A program made the translations under genes and the position numbers. From Allobosea sp. ASV33 (GTDB lineage: Bacteria > Pseudomonadota > Alphaproteobacteria > Rhizobiales > Beijerinckiaceae), in NCBI RefSeq assembly GCF_016428755.1, contig NZ_JAELTI010000065.1, positions 1 through 32,007 on the forward strand: DNA of 32,007 nt, in the 5' to 3' direction. Of the stretch, positions 1-9,204 are shown piece after piece (within the stretch, counting starts at the first letter, position 1; every line of letters begins with the position of its first letter). The notes below the pieces were generated by a model. The model saw only the letters and a program-made list of their open reading frames with translations. It was not told where the DNA came from and ran no database searches.

Positions 1-198
1 TGCGGCGAGGCCGCGCTCTATTTCGACCCGCGCAATCGCCCCAGCCTTGAAGACGTCATGCGCCGGATCATGGAGGTTGAAGGCGATGCGTTCGGCCTGG
101 CGGAGAAGGGCCGCGCCAATCTCGACCGCTTCTCATGGGACAAGAGCGCCGAAACCCTGCTGGCCAGTTTGTCGGAGATGGCCGCGCCGCGGCGCTGA
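1..198 (+). CDS. Glycosyltransferase family 1/4-like, C-terminal fragment
   Basis: This is the last 65 codons of a gene that enters from the left edge, in frame from base 1 to a TGA at 196-198. The visible protein begins CGEAALYFDPRN and ends FSWDKSAETLLASL plus a short tail. A GEAALYFDP block followed about 40 residues later by a FSWDKSA block is the usual end of GT-B fold glycosyltransferases of family 4, where the nucleotide-sugar binding domain finishes. The likely role is transfer of a sugar from an activated donor during surface polysaccharide synthesis, which fits the glycosyltransferase and flippase genes next to it. It converges on the next gene with six bases between the stop codons. 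The donor-binding motif and N-terminal domain lie outside the window, so the substrate cannot be told. Confidence 0.75.
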   Translation, partial: CGEAALYFDPRNRPSLEDVMRRIMEVEGDAFGLAEKGRANLDRFSWDKSAETLLASLSEMAAPRR

Positions 199-204
199 CG
201 GCGC

Positions 205-1080
205 CTATTTGAACGACAGGATGCGCTGCGGGTCGAGCCGCGCCTTCATCAGGTCGACGAGGGCGATGCCATTGCCCTTCAAGCGGCCGCGGCGGTCGAC
301 GAACTCCTGTTCGCGCAGGCTCCCGAGGATGTTGGCGGCGACATTGCCCGCCATCAGCGGCAGCGCCTTGCGCAGGGTCATGCTGCCCTTGCGCCAGAGA
401 TAGATCGGATTGGCGATCTGGGAGTAGCCGAAACGCAGTCCCGATGTCCGCCCTCGCTTGCTGCCGAGATGCACACCCCGGAGCGCCGTGCTGTGGACGA
501 TCTCGCCCTCGGGCGCGATCTGGCGGCAGAAATCGACATCCTCCTGCCAGCCATAGAGCGGCAGGTTCTCGTCGAAGCGCGCCGCGACGGCCCGGACCGC
601 CGACATCCGCACCAGCATGTTGCAGCCATAGGCGTTGTAGGCCGGCCTGATCGCCTTCGGCTCGCCCGGATCGGCGGCCAGGACCTTCCGCGCTTGGTCG
701 GCGCCGATACCGGGTCCATGGATGCCGTCGGCAAGCACGCTCCCGGTTGCAGCGACGATGTCCGGCCGGCCTTCGAACAGCAGTTCGGCCTCCGCGAGGA
801 AATCGCGCGCCGGCATGTAGTCGTCATCGAGGAAGACGACGAGATCGGCATCCCAGGCGGCGTCCAGGATGGCGTTGCGCTGGCCGCAACTGCCGCGCCG
901 CCCCTCGACGCGCCGGACTGCGACGGACAGGCGCTCGGCCGCGGGCTCGTCGAAATCGGCCGGCTCCGCCGGGCAGACGAGGATCGCGTCGGGCAGCCGG
1001 CTTTGACCCATCAGATGCGCGAGCGTCTCCGACAGGACGTCGCGGCGTCCGGCGGTCGCGATGCCGATGACGATCTTCAT
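205..1080 (-). CDS. Glycosyltransferase family 2 protein
   Basis: The product is 291 residues starting MKIVIGIATAGRRDVLSET. It has the GT-A layout: a beta-alpha start with a nucleotide-binding region, an RNAILDAAWDADLVVFLDDD segment carrying the DXD-type metal and nucleotide-sugar site near residue 90, and a downstream YGWQEDVDFCRQI block typical of the acceptor-side ED motif. The family moves sugars from NDP-sugars to growing glycans at the inner face of the membrane. I chose the ATG at 1078-1080 because it overlaps the stop of the upstream flippase gene in an ATGA arrangement, which signals translational coupling; a longer reading upstream would run through the flippase in another frame. 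The pair probably belongs to an exopolysaccharide or O-antigen cluster continuing to the left. The sugar specificity is unknown. Confidence 0.85.
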   Translation of the reverse strand: MKIVIGIATAGRRDVLSETLAHLMGQSRLPDAILVCPAEPADFDEPAAERLSVAVRRVEGRRGSCGQRNAILDAAWDADLVVFLDDDYMPARDFLAEAELLFEGRPDIVAATGSVLADGIHGPGIGADQARKVLAADPGEPKAIRPAYNAYGCNMLVRMSAVRAVAARFDENLPLYGWQEDVDFCRQIAPEGEIVHSTALRGVHLGSKRGRTSGLRFGYSQIANPIYLWRKGSMTLRKALPLMAGNVAANILGSLREQEFVDRRGRLKGNGIALVDLMKARLDPQRILSFK

Positions 1081-2504
1081 GAGGCCTCCGGCGAAGCATT
1101 GTCGCGCTGGAGCAGGGAGCTGAGCGTCGCGATGGCGGGCGGGATGCAGAACAGGAACACCGCCAGCGAAATCAGCAGGGATGTCCGGGGCATGCCGGCA
1201 TTGCCCAGCCCGGCGATGGCGAGCGCGGCCAAGGCGCTGGCGAGCGGCAATCCAGCCCAACGGAACGGCATGGACAGGAACAGCGGTGCCCCCACGATCA
1301 CCGCGGCGACTGCGCCGGCCAAGCCCCCGTAGAGCAATCCGGTCAGCGAGCCGCCTGAGAGGCTCCAGCCGGCGAGCGAGCCGAGATTGAGCAGGACGGC
1401 GTCGGCGACGGCGAGCCCGATGATCGGACGCAACCGCTGCATCAGATGCGCCGGCGTGGGCAGCAAGGTCTGCACCCAGGCCCGCAGCAGGGCGAGGAGC
1501 GTGACGGCCGGTGCCGCAAGCAGGAAACTCTCGCGCAGCTCAGCCTTGACGAGCCAGGATGCGGCAGGCGCCAGCAGGCACAGGATCGCAGCGGCGGTCA
1601 CGAGCGAGCAGCTCGCCAATTGCCCGTAATAGCCGCCGAGCCGCTCGCGGAACCCCGCGGAACCCGGTTCGCGGTCGTAGGCGGCGACGATCTCCGGATA
1701 GCGGATCGCCTGGAGCGCCGAGACCACCATGACGAAGGGTCGCTGCAGGAGGTCGAGCGCCAGCAGGGCGCCGGCCGCCCCCTGGCTGCCGAGCGCGGCG
1801 GTCAACAGGGCCTTGAGCCCGAGCGGAGCGAGGATGCCCGCCACCGAAGCGCCGGCCGAGACGCCGCCATAGGTCAGGTGTTTCATCAGCAGCCGGCGCT
1901 GCGGCCGTTGCAACTCGCTGGCGAGCGGGCCACCAAGCGCGCGCGCCAGCACAGCATAGGCGAGATAGGCAGCCAGCATGCCGGACACCGCGCCGGCAAG
2001 CGTGGGGGCGAGAATGGCTCCGGAGATCGTTCCGATGGCCAGGGCCGAGGCGCGCACGGCCTGGAGGATCGAGAACAGCCGGAAATCCTGCCGGAAACGC
2101 AGCATCGTCAGATGCAACTCCGAGCCGCCCTGGAAGATCGCGACGAAGGCGCCACCCACCGCAATGCCGGCGGAAGCCAAGCCCAGAGCGGCAACACCGC
2201 CGCCCGCCAGCAGGCAGAGGCCGGCGCAAACGATGAAGGCGTACAGGATCACCGAGCGCTGCGCCGCCTCGGCCGCGCCGGGATAGAAGCGGCTGCACGA
2301 AAAGCGCAACCACTCGAAAGCGGCGATGCTGCCGAACTGGCTGATCGTGACGAAGAGCGAATAATGCGTGAAATCCTGCGCCGGCAGGATACGCGAGACC
2401 ACGAGCAGCAGCCCGAGCGCCAGCACGGCCTGGTAGACATAGGCTCCGAGAGCGACGATCTGGGCCACCGGCGCGTGCCCGCTCAGGCCGCGTCCGGCAC
2501 GCAT
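1077..2504 (-). CDS. Polysaccharide flippase / oligosaccharide translocase (Wzx-like)
   Basis: The 475-residue product is strongly hydrophobic, with about twelve predicted membrane segments, beginning around AYVYQAVLALGLLLVVSRI and ending with SLAVFLFCIPPAIATLSSLL. This length, topology and the early 'SRILPAQDFTHYSLF' stretch match the MATE/MVF-type polysaccharide exporters that flip lipid-linked oligosaccharides across the inner membrane. It is the first gene of a two-gene minus-strand unit; its TGA overlaps the ATG of the glycosyltransferase by four bases. The ATG at 2502-2504 is the first in-frame start before the hydrophobic core. No strong ribosome binding site is seen, so the start is only moderately certain. 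It could equally be called an O-antigen or teichuronic-acid-type transporter; the substrate cannot be read from sequence. Confidence 0.8.
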   Translation of the reverse strand: MRAGRGLSGHAPVAQIVALGAYVYQAVLALGLLLVVSRILPAQDFTHYSLFVTISQFGSIAAFEWLRFSCSRFYPGAAEAAQRSVILYAFIVCAGLCLLAGGGVAALGLASAGIAVGGAFVAIFQGGSELHLTMLRFRQDFRLFSILQAVRASALAIGTISGAILAPTLAGAVSGMLAAYLAYAVLARALGGPLASELQRPQRRLLMKHLTYGGVSAGASVAGILAPLGLKALLTAALGSQGAAGALLALDLLQRPFVMVVSALQAIRYPEIVAAYDREPGSAGFRERLGGYYGQLASCSLVTAAAILCLLAPAASWLVKAELRESFLLAAPAVTLLALLRAWVQTLLPTPAHLMQRLRPIIGLAVADAVLLNLGSLAGWSLSGGSLTGLLYGGLAGAVAAVIVGAPLFLSMPFRWAGLPLASALAALAIAGLGNAGMPRTSLLISLAVFLFCIPPAIATLSSLLQRDNASPEAS

Positions 2505-2641
2505 ACGGCCATCGCACGCAACGTCGCACGGCAGCCGGCCGAACCGTTATCCCTGACGATGACGCGACACATCCCATTGCCCTCCGGCTCACAGGCCTAG
2601 GACAAAAAGGTTGATATTTCCGCGCTAAGGGAGCGGTGTTT

Positions 2642-2866
2642 TCAGTAGAAATGCAGAACAGCGAGCCCGGCAGAGGCTGCTACCGCCGCCAGCCACCACA
2701 ACCAGCGTGACGAATGCAGATCGGCGCTCGCGAGGGGCTGGCCGATTACATCTTCATGGCCGAAGGATTCGCCGGCCAGGCGTGCAGCGCGCTGCAAGCC
2801 CGCGATACCCGCAACCGGCACTGACTGACGCGACGCCACGGCCTTCTCCCCCTGTAGGCCGATCAT
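2642..2866 (-). CDS. Possible small single-pass membrane protein
   Basis: A 74-codon reading frame starts MIGLQGEKAVASRQSVPVAG and ends with a clear hydrophobic segment, RWLWWLAAVAASAGLAVLHF, right before the stop. The arrangement is a soluble basic N-terminal half and a C-terminal tail anchor. The frame stays open for another 738 bases upstream into the antisense of parE, so openness alone is weak evidence in such GC-rich DNA. In favour are the aromatic-flanked membrane helix ending exactly at the stop and the otherwise empty interval between the flippase gene and parE. Against it is the lack of a good ribosome binding site. I do not recognise a family and propose no function. Confidence 0.35.
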   Translation of the reverse strand: MIGLQGEKAVASRQSVPVAGIAGLQRAARLAGESFGHEDVIGQPLASADLHSSRWLWWLAAVAASAGLAVLHFY

Positions 2867-3014
2867 AGCGCATTGCGGAAATCCGCATAGGCCTGACCGT
2901 GCTGACCATCCTCGGCACGGATGGTTAACGTGGCCTGAACGCATCCGTTCCCACGCTGTTGCGCATTCCGGCGACAGGGATGTGACGGGAGCGCGCGCCG
3001 GAACGCACAGGCGG

Positions 3015-3042
3015 TTTCGATCGGTGGACGAGGCGTCTATAA
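3015..3042 (+). promoter_or_regulatory. Candidate parE promoter
   Basis: A CTATAA hexamer at 3037-3042 resembles the alphaproteobacterial housekeeping -10 box. Sixteen bases upstream is TTTCGA (3015-3020), a poor -35 match. It would leave a leader of about 70 bases before parE. The -10 is good but the pair is weak. Confidence 0.3.
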
Positions 3043-3118
3043 GCTGCCCCCGACAAGGCGCGACAGCCCGCAATGCGCTAGAGTTTACAGGGCGCGAATC
3101 AGGAAGAATCGGTTGGCA

Positions 3119-5200
<2,082 letters not shown>

Positions 5201-5206
5201 GGGCTG

Positions 5207-5228
5207 AGCCCTGCATTCCTGCAGGGCT
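5207..5228 (+). terminator. Hairpin after parE, terminator-like
   Basis: A perfect nine-base stem, AGCCCTGCA and TGCAGGGCT, closes a TTCC loop only six bases after the parE stop codon. The position suits a transcript end. There is no run of T after the stem, so it may act as an mRNA 3' end stabiliser or a weak terminator instead of a classical intrinsic terminator. Confidence 0.5.
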
Positions 5229-5341
5229 GGGTCTCAGGCCCGGCGGGCTGTCCGAGCGCAGGTTTCCCGGCAGGGTTCGCGCATGTCGAACCCTCCCCAC
5301 ACCCCGGACTGCCATGACCGCCGACTCCGCTCCACCTGGGA

Positions 5342-6292
5342 ATGGCCGCTGACGGCATGGGCGAGCCTGCTTCCCCTCCATCTCGACGCGACGGCGATCT
5401 GGCACCGCCCGCTGGGCAATTGCCCTGGGACGACATCCGGATCTTCAACGCCATCGCCGTCGGCGGGTCGATGGCCGTGGCGGCGGCGCAGCTCGGCCTG
5501 AGCGAGGCGACGGTCGCGCGCCGGCTGAAAGGCTTCGAAGCCGAACTCGGCCTGCAGCTCTTCACGCGCGAGGCCAACCGGCTCGTGCCGACCTCGGCCG
5601 GGACGGAGCTCGCGGCCGAAGCCGCTCTCGTCGAGGCCGCGGCGAGGCGCTTCGCGATCCGCGCCGACGCCGCTCGCCCGAAGGACAATGCGCCGGTCCG
5701 CATCACCGCCACCACCTCGATCAGCCTGCTCCTGACCATGAACGCGACGGCGATCTCGCAAGCGGCCGGCGGCGTCGAGATCGTCATCATCAGTACGCGC
5801 AACCGGCTCGACCTCTCCCGCGGCGAGGCCGATATCGCCTTGCGCATGACCAGGGTCCCAAGCGAGCCCGGCCATTACGCGCAAAAGGTCGGGCGCCTGA
5901 TGCAGGCGCTGTATGTGCGCCGCGGCGTCGATCCGGCAACGGCGCCGATCATTTCGGTCAACCGCGAGACCTCCTCGCGGATCGACGACCATATCATGGC
6001 CTATGCCGCCGGCCGGCCGATCGCCGCCCGGGTCGGCGATTCGGCCGCCCGCTACGAAAGCATCCGCTCGTCCGGAGCGCTGTCGATGGCGCCCTGCTTC
6101 ATGGGCGATGCCGATCCGAGCCTGCGCCGCCTGGCGCCGCCGCCCGAGCAGACCGGCGACGACATCTTCCTGGTCTCGCATGACGTCTCGCGCCGCCGGC
6201 CCGGCGTCGCGGCCGTGCTGGGCGCCCTGCGCAAGCTGTTCAAGGAGCAGCAGGCCCGGCTCGCCGGCCGCACCGCCGGGAGCGATCAGTAA
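5342..6292 (+). CDS. LysR-family transcriptional regulator (atypical)
   Basis: The N-terminal winged helix-turn-helix is clear: WDDIRIFNAIAVGGSMAVAA, then QLGLSEATVARRLKGFEAEL and LFTREANRLVPTSAG. The rest is a substrate-binding-like domain of about 200 residues with RITATTSISL opening its first beta strand and RGEADIALRM where LysR proteins usually read 'GEADIAIR'. Such proteins bind DNA as tetramers and respond to a small molecule. The recognition helix reads ATVARRLK, where 'VSRxIxxLE' is usual. The start is uncertain: the ATG at 5342 gives 316 residues with a 28-residue low-complexity lead, whereas a TTG at 5420 would begin MPWDDIRIF, a more typical LysR beginning. It stands alone, codirectional with parE, without a divergent target gene, so its regulon cannot be guessed. 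Confidence 0.8.
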   Translation: MAADGMGEPASPPSRRDGDLAPPAGQLPWDDIRIFNAIAVGGSMAVAAAQLGLSEATVARRLKGFEAELGLQLFTREANRLVPTSAGTELAAEAALVEAAARRFAIRADAARPKDNAPVRITATTSISLLLTMNATAISQAAGGVEIVIISTRNRLDLSRGEADIALRMTRVPSEPGHYAQKVGRLMQALYVRRGVDPATAPIISVNRETSSRIDDHIMAYAAGRPIAARVGDSAARYESIRSSGALSMAPCFMGDADPSLRRLAPPPEQTGDDIFLVSHDVSRRRPGVAAVLGALRKLFKEQQARLAGRTAGSDQ

Positions 6293-6393
6293 AGTCCGCC
6301 CCGCTGCGGCAAGACTTGGCTAACCATCCTTTTACTGCTGCGGGCGCATATTGCCGCAAAGCTCGTGAAGTCACGGGCCGCGGAGAGTGCGCC

Positions 6394-6654
6394 ATGCGCC
6401 TGATCGAACTGTTCTGGAAGAACAATCGCGGCACGCTCGCCGCCGATATCGCCAAGGCCGGCGCGGCCATCGCCTTCCTGTCGGTCATCGCCGCGAATTT
6501 CCTGTCGAGCCAGACCGCCTCGCTCGACAAGGAGCGCATGGCCGCAGTCAGCCTCGCCGCCTCGAAGCGCCAGTCCACGGATCCGATGGTCACGGGTTCG
6601 ATCGGGCAGAGCGCAAATGCAACGAAGCTCGACCCTTGCGTGCTGCCGCGCTGA
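6394..6654 (+). CDS. Small membrane protein, Flp-pilin-like N-terminus
   Basis: The 86-residue product begins MRLIELFWKNNRGTLAADIA, followed by one hydrophobic segment (AGAAIAFLSVIAANFL) and a polar Ser/Thr-rich tail ending KLDPCVLPR. I chose the ATG at 6394 because GGAG at 6382-6385 lies eight bases upstream, a good ribosome binding site; an upstream in-frame ATG at 6316 has none. The pattern of a short charged leader, an N-R-G-T segment and a single helix recalls type IVb Flp pilins, which read 'DESGATAIEYALIA'. The processing Glu-Tyr pair of true Flp pilins is absent, so this is a resemblance and not an assignment. It ends six bases from the convergent hydrolase gene, and no pilus assembly genes are nearby. 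Confidence 0.65.
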   Translation: MRLIELFWKNNRGTLAADIAKAGAAIAFLSVIAANFLSSQTASLDKERMAAVSLAASKRQSTDPMVTGSIGQSANATKLDPCVLPR

Positions 6655-6660
6655 CGGCGA

Positions 6661-7356
6661 TCAGCCAAGCCAGCGCAACAATTCTCCAGTCACCGCCTCC
6701 GGCGCTTCCAGCGTCGACAGATGACCGCATTCCCTGACGATCGCGAGCCGCGCCGCATTGCCGACGAGGCCGGCCATTTCCTGCGCCTCGGCGACAGGCG
6801 TGATCTCATCCTCCTGGCCGACCAGCACCAATACCGGGATCGATAGCCCCGCCAGCACCGGGCGTGAATCCGGCCGCTGCATGATCGCCTTCTGCTGGAG
6901 CACGAAGCCCTCGGCCCCGACCTCGTCGGCCATGCCGCGCACCAGCAATCGCAGCGGCTCGTCGGCTAGGCGCGCCGGCGCGACAAGCTTCTGCCAGAGC
7001 AGCGTCGTGACGTTGTCGAAGGCGCCCTTCTCGGCCAGCGCGATCATCTGCTCGCGTGGAATGTTGGTCTCCGGCGTGGCGGCCTTGGCGCTGGTGTCAA
7101 GCAGGGCGAGCCGCGTCACGCGCTCCGGCGCCTGCCGCAGCACCTCGAACGCGACATAGCCGCCCATCGACAGCCCGCAGAGCGCAAAACGCGGTGGCGC
7201 AGCCGCAAGCAGGCGCTTCACGATGGCCGAAAGCGTGTCGTCGCGGGCGTGATCGGCGACGAGGATCGGGCGTCCATCGGCAAGAGCAGGCCATTGCGGG
7301 GCATACAGCGCGGCGTTGCAACTCAGGCCGGGAACGAGAACAAGCGGCTCCTTCAT
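6661..7356 (-). CDS. Alpha/beta hydrolase
   Basis: The 231-residue product starts MKEPLVLVPGLSCNAALYAP and folds as an alpha/beta hydrolase. The nucleophile elbow is CGLSMGGYVAFE (Ser63), the acid is probably in VLVGQEDEITP and the histidine in RECGHLSTLEAPE, so the whole triad is present. The HG-type oxyanion loop is replaced by VPGLSCN, as in many small esterase- or MenH-like hydrolases. Substrates in this superfamily range widely (esters, lactones, thioesters), so no reaction is proposed. I took the ATG at 7354-7356; an in-frame TTG at 7375-7377 would add seven residues. It is divergent from the helicase gene, with 162 bases between them, and convergent with the small membrane protein. Confidence 0.85.
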   Translation of the reverse strand: MKEPLVLVPGLSCNAALYAPQWPALADGRPILVADHARDDTLSAIVKRLLAAAPPRFALCGLSMGGYVAFEVLRQAPERVTRLALLDTSAKAATPETNIPREQMIALAEKGAFDNVTTLLWQKLVAPARLADEPLRLLVRGMADEVGAEGFVLQQKAIMQRPDSRPVLAGLSIPVLVLVGQEDEITPVAEAQEMAGLVGNAARLAIVRECGHLSTLEAPEAVTGELLRWLG

Positions 7357-7518
7357 GAGGCTAATACGGTCCTTCAATGGCTAGATGATTGACTTTGCCG
7401 CGTTTTCTTTGCATTCCACACGAGTCCGAAGGCGCGCAGGAACTGTCGTCGCGCCAACGTGGTGGTTGAGCAGGTCATCCCGCTGCGTTTCACCGACCCA
7501 GAAGAAGCACGATACGCG

Positions 7519-9018
7519 ATGTCATTTGCCGAACTCGGCTTGAGCGAAAAGGTTCTGACGGCTGTCACAGCCGCGGGCTATAGCACGCCGACCCCCATCC
7601 AGGCCCAGGCCATTCCGCATGTCCTTGCCCGCAAGGACGTTCTGGGCATCGCCCAGACCGGCACCGGCAAGACAGCGGCCTTCACCCTGCCGATGCTGAC
7701 CATCCTGGAGACGGGCCGCGCCCGGGCCCGGATGCCGCGCACGCTGATCCTTGAGCCGACGCGCGAGCTCGCAGCGCAGGTCGAGGAGAACTTCGTCCGC
7801 TACGGCGTGAACCAGAAGCTCTCGGTCGCGCTGCTGATCGGCGGCGTCTCCTTCGGAGACCAGGATGCCAAGATCACCCGCGGCGTCGACGTGCTGATCG
7901 CGACGCCCGGCCGCCTGCTCGACCATGTCGAGCGCGGTAAGCTGCTGCTGACCGGCGTCGAGCTCCTCGTCATCGACGAGGCCGATCGCATGCTCGACAT
8001 GGGTTTCATCCCGGACATCGAGCGTGTCTGCAAGCTCGTGCCCTTCACCCGGCAGACGCTGTTCTTCACCGCGACGATGCCCCCGGAGATCACCCGCATC
8101 TCCGAGCAGTTCCTGCACAATCCGGTGCGCGTCGAGGTTTCCCGTCCCGCGACGGCTGCCACCACGATCACCCAGCGGCTGATCGCCTCTAATTCCCAGG
8201 ACTTCGAGAAGCGCGAGACGCTGCGCAAGCTGATCAAGGGCGCGGTCGACCTCCAGAACGCGATTGTCTTCTGTAATCGCAAGCGCGATGTCGCGACGCT
8301 GCACAAGTCGCTGCAACGCCATGGCTTCCCCGCCGTCGCCCTGCATGGCGACATGGACCAGTATGCCCGCATGGCGGCGCTGGAATCCTTCCGTACCGGC
8401 GAGAACCCGATCCTCGTCGCCTCCGACGTCGCGGCGCGCGGCCTCGACATCCCCGCCGTCAGCCACGTCTTCAATTTCGACGTGCCGACCCATGCCGAGG
8501 ACTATGTCCACCGCATCGGCCGCACCGGGCGCGCCGGGCGCGAAGGCGCGTCCTTCACCATCGTCACGCGCCATGACGACAAGCTCGTCGCGGCGATCGA
8601 GAAATTGACCGGCCAGACCATCGCCTTCGAAGGCCCCGGCCTCGACGCATTGCCGCCCGGCCAGCCGCGCGAGGAACGTCGCGGCGACCGTCGGGACGAC
8701 AAGCGCTCTTCGTCGCGTGGTGGTCGCGGACGGCCCGAGCGCGGCGCGCGTTCAAGCGCGGCGCCCGCGCGCTCTGACGCTGACGAGAACGTCGCGGATA
8801 CGCAGCGCAAACCACGCCGTGTCCCGATCCGGCCCGACTCTGAGACCGCGCCGCCCCCGCCGCCCGTAGCAGCGCGGAGGCAGGACGAAACCCGGCATCA
8901 GGACGAAACCCGGCGCCCGCGTCCGCCCCGCACGCGCGACGACGATGACGGCCCGCAGGTGAAGGGTCTGGGCGACCATGTCCCGGCCTTCCTGCTCCGT
9001 CCGGTCCGCGTCGGATAA
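7519..9018 (+). CDS. DEAD-box ATP-dependent RNA helicase, RhlE-like
   Basis: The 499-residue product unwinds RNA duplexes using ATP. All helicase motifs are visible in order: Q motif (PTPIQAQAIPHV), I (AQTGTGKT, 45-52), Ia (PTRELAAQ), GG, Ib (TPGRLLDH), II (DEAD, 153-156), III (here TAT, 184-186, instead of the common SAT), IV (IVFCNRKRD), V (VASDVAARGLDIP) and VI (HRIGRTGRAGREG). After residue ~390 comes a basic, Arg/Gly-rich, low-complexity tail, with an imperfect repeat, that probably binds RNA. This domain order and tail match the RhlE group, often involved in ribosome assembly or RNA turnover in the cold. The ATG at 7519 starts MSFAELGLSEKV, the usual beginning for this group; a longer reading from a GTG at 7459 is less likely. 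The 162-base gap upstream could hold a leader. Confidence 0.9.
   Translation: MSFAELGLSEKVLTAVTAAGYSTPTPIQAQAIPHVLARKDVLGIAQTGTGKTAAFTLPMLTILETGRARARMPRTLILEPTRELAAQVEENFVRYGVNQKLSVALLIGGVSFGDQDAKITRGVDVLIATPGRLLDHVERGKLLLTGVELLVIDEADRMLDMGFIPDIERVCKLVPFTRQTLFFTATMPPEITRISEQFLHNPVRVEVSRPATAATTITQRLIASNSQDFEKRETLRKLIKGAVDLQNAIVFCNRKRDVATLHKSLQRHGFPAVALHGDMDQYARMAALESFRTGENPILVASDVAARGLDIPAVSHVFNFDVPTHAEDYVHRIGRTGRAGREGASFTIVTRHDDKLVAAIEKLTGQTIAFEGPGLDALPPGQPREERRGDRRDDKRSSSRGGRGRPERGARSSAAPARSDADENVADTQRKPRRVPIRPDSETAPPPPPVAARRQDETRHQDETRRPRPPRTRDDDDGPQVKGLGDHVPAFLLRPVRVG
8881..8914 (+). repeat. Two-copy 18-base tandem repeat in the helicase tail
   Basis: CAGGACGAAACCCGGC occurs twice, starting at 8881 and 8899, giving an 18-base period. 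It encodes the repeated acidic-basic unit QDETR in the C-terminal tail. Being in frame, expansion or loss would alter tail length without a frameshift. Confidence 0.85.
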
Positions 9019-9108
9019 CGTTACGGCATCAACCCGTTTTTAACGACATCGACCTAGATTGCCTTTCGCCGCGTCGGGCTGACCTTCGCGGCGGACGGGC
9101 GCATGCCG

Positions 9109-9120
9109 CCGTATATACGG
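9109..9120. promoter_or_regulatory. Perfect 12-base palindrome upstream of the GGDEF gene
   Basis: CCGTATATACGG is its own reverse complement and carries a TATATA core that could serve as a -10 box or protein-binding site. No convincing -35 box lies 16-18 bases upstream. It sits 84 bases before the GGDEF start codon. Confidence 0.4.
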
Positions 9121-9132
9121 ACAGGATGTCCC

Positions 9133-9155
9133 GCTTCGATTGTGTCAATCGAAGC
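9133..9155. promoter_or_regulatory. 10-3-10 perfect inverted repeat before the GGDEF gene
   Basis: GCTTCGATTG and CAATCGAAGC flank a TGT spacer: a perfect ten-base dyad 49 bases upstream of the GGDEF start codon. As DNA it resembles an operator; as RNA it would form a tight hairpin near the start of the leader. It is not followed by T residues, so it is not an intrinsic terminator. Confidence 0.55.
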
Positions 9156-9204
9156 TGTCGTGGCCGAAGGCCGCGAACCGGCTTCATACCGGGGTGGTGA
9201 TGGC

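Noticed and set aside
6655..6660. Terminator between the small membrane protein and the convergent hydrolase
   Set aside because: Only six bases separate the stops and no stem with a T run is visible.
7389..7417. TTGACT at 7389-7394 as a -35 box for the helicase gene
   Set aside because: The hexamer 17 bases downstream is CATTCC, which is not an acceptable -10 box.
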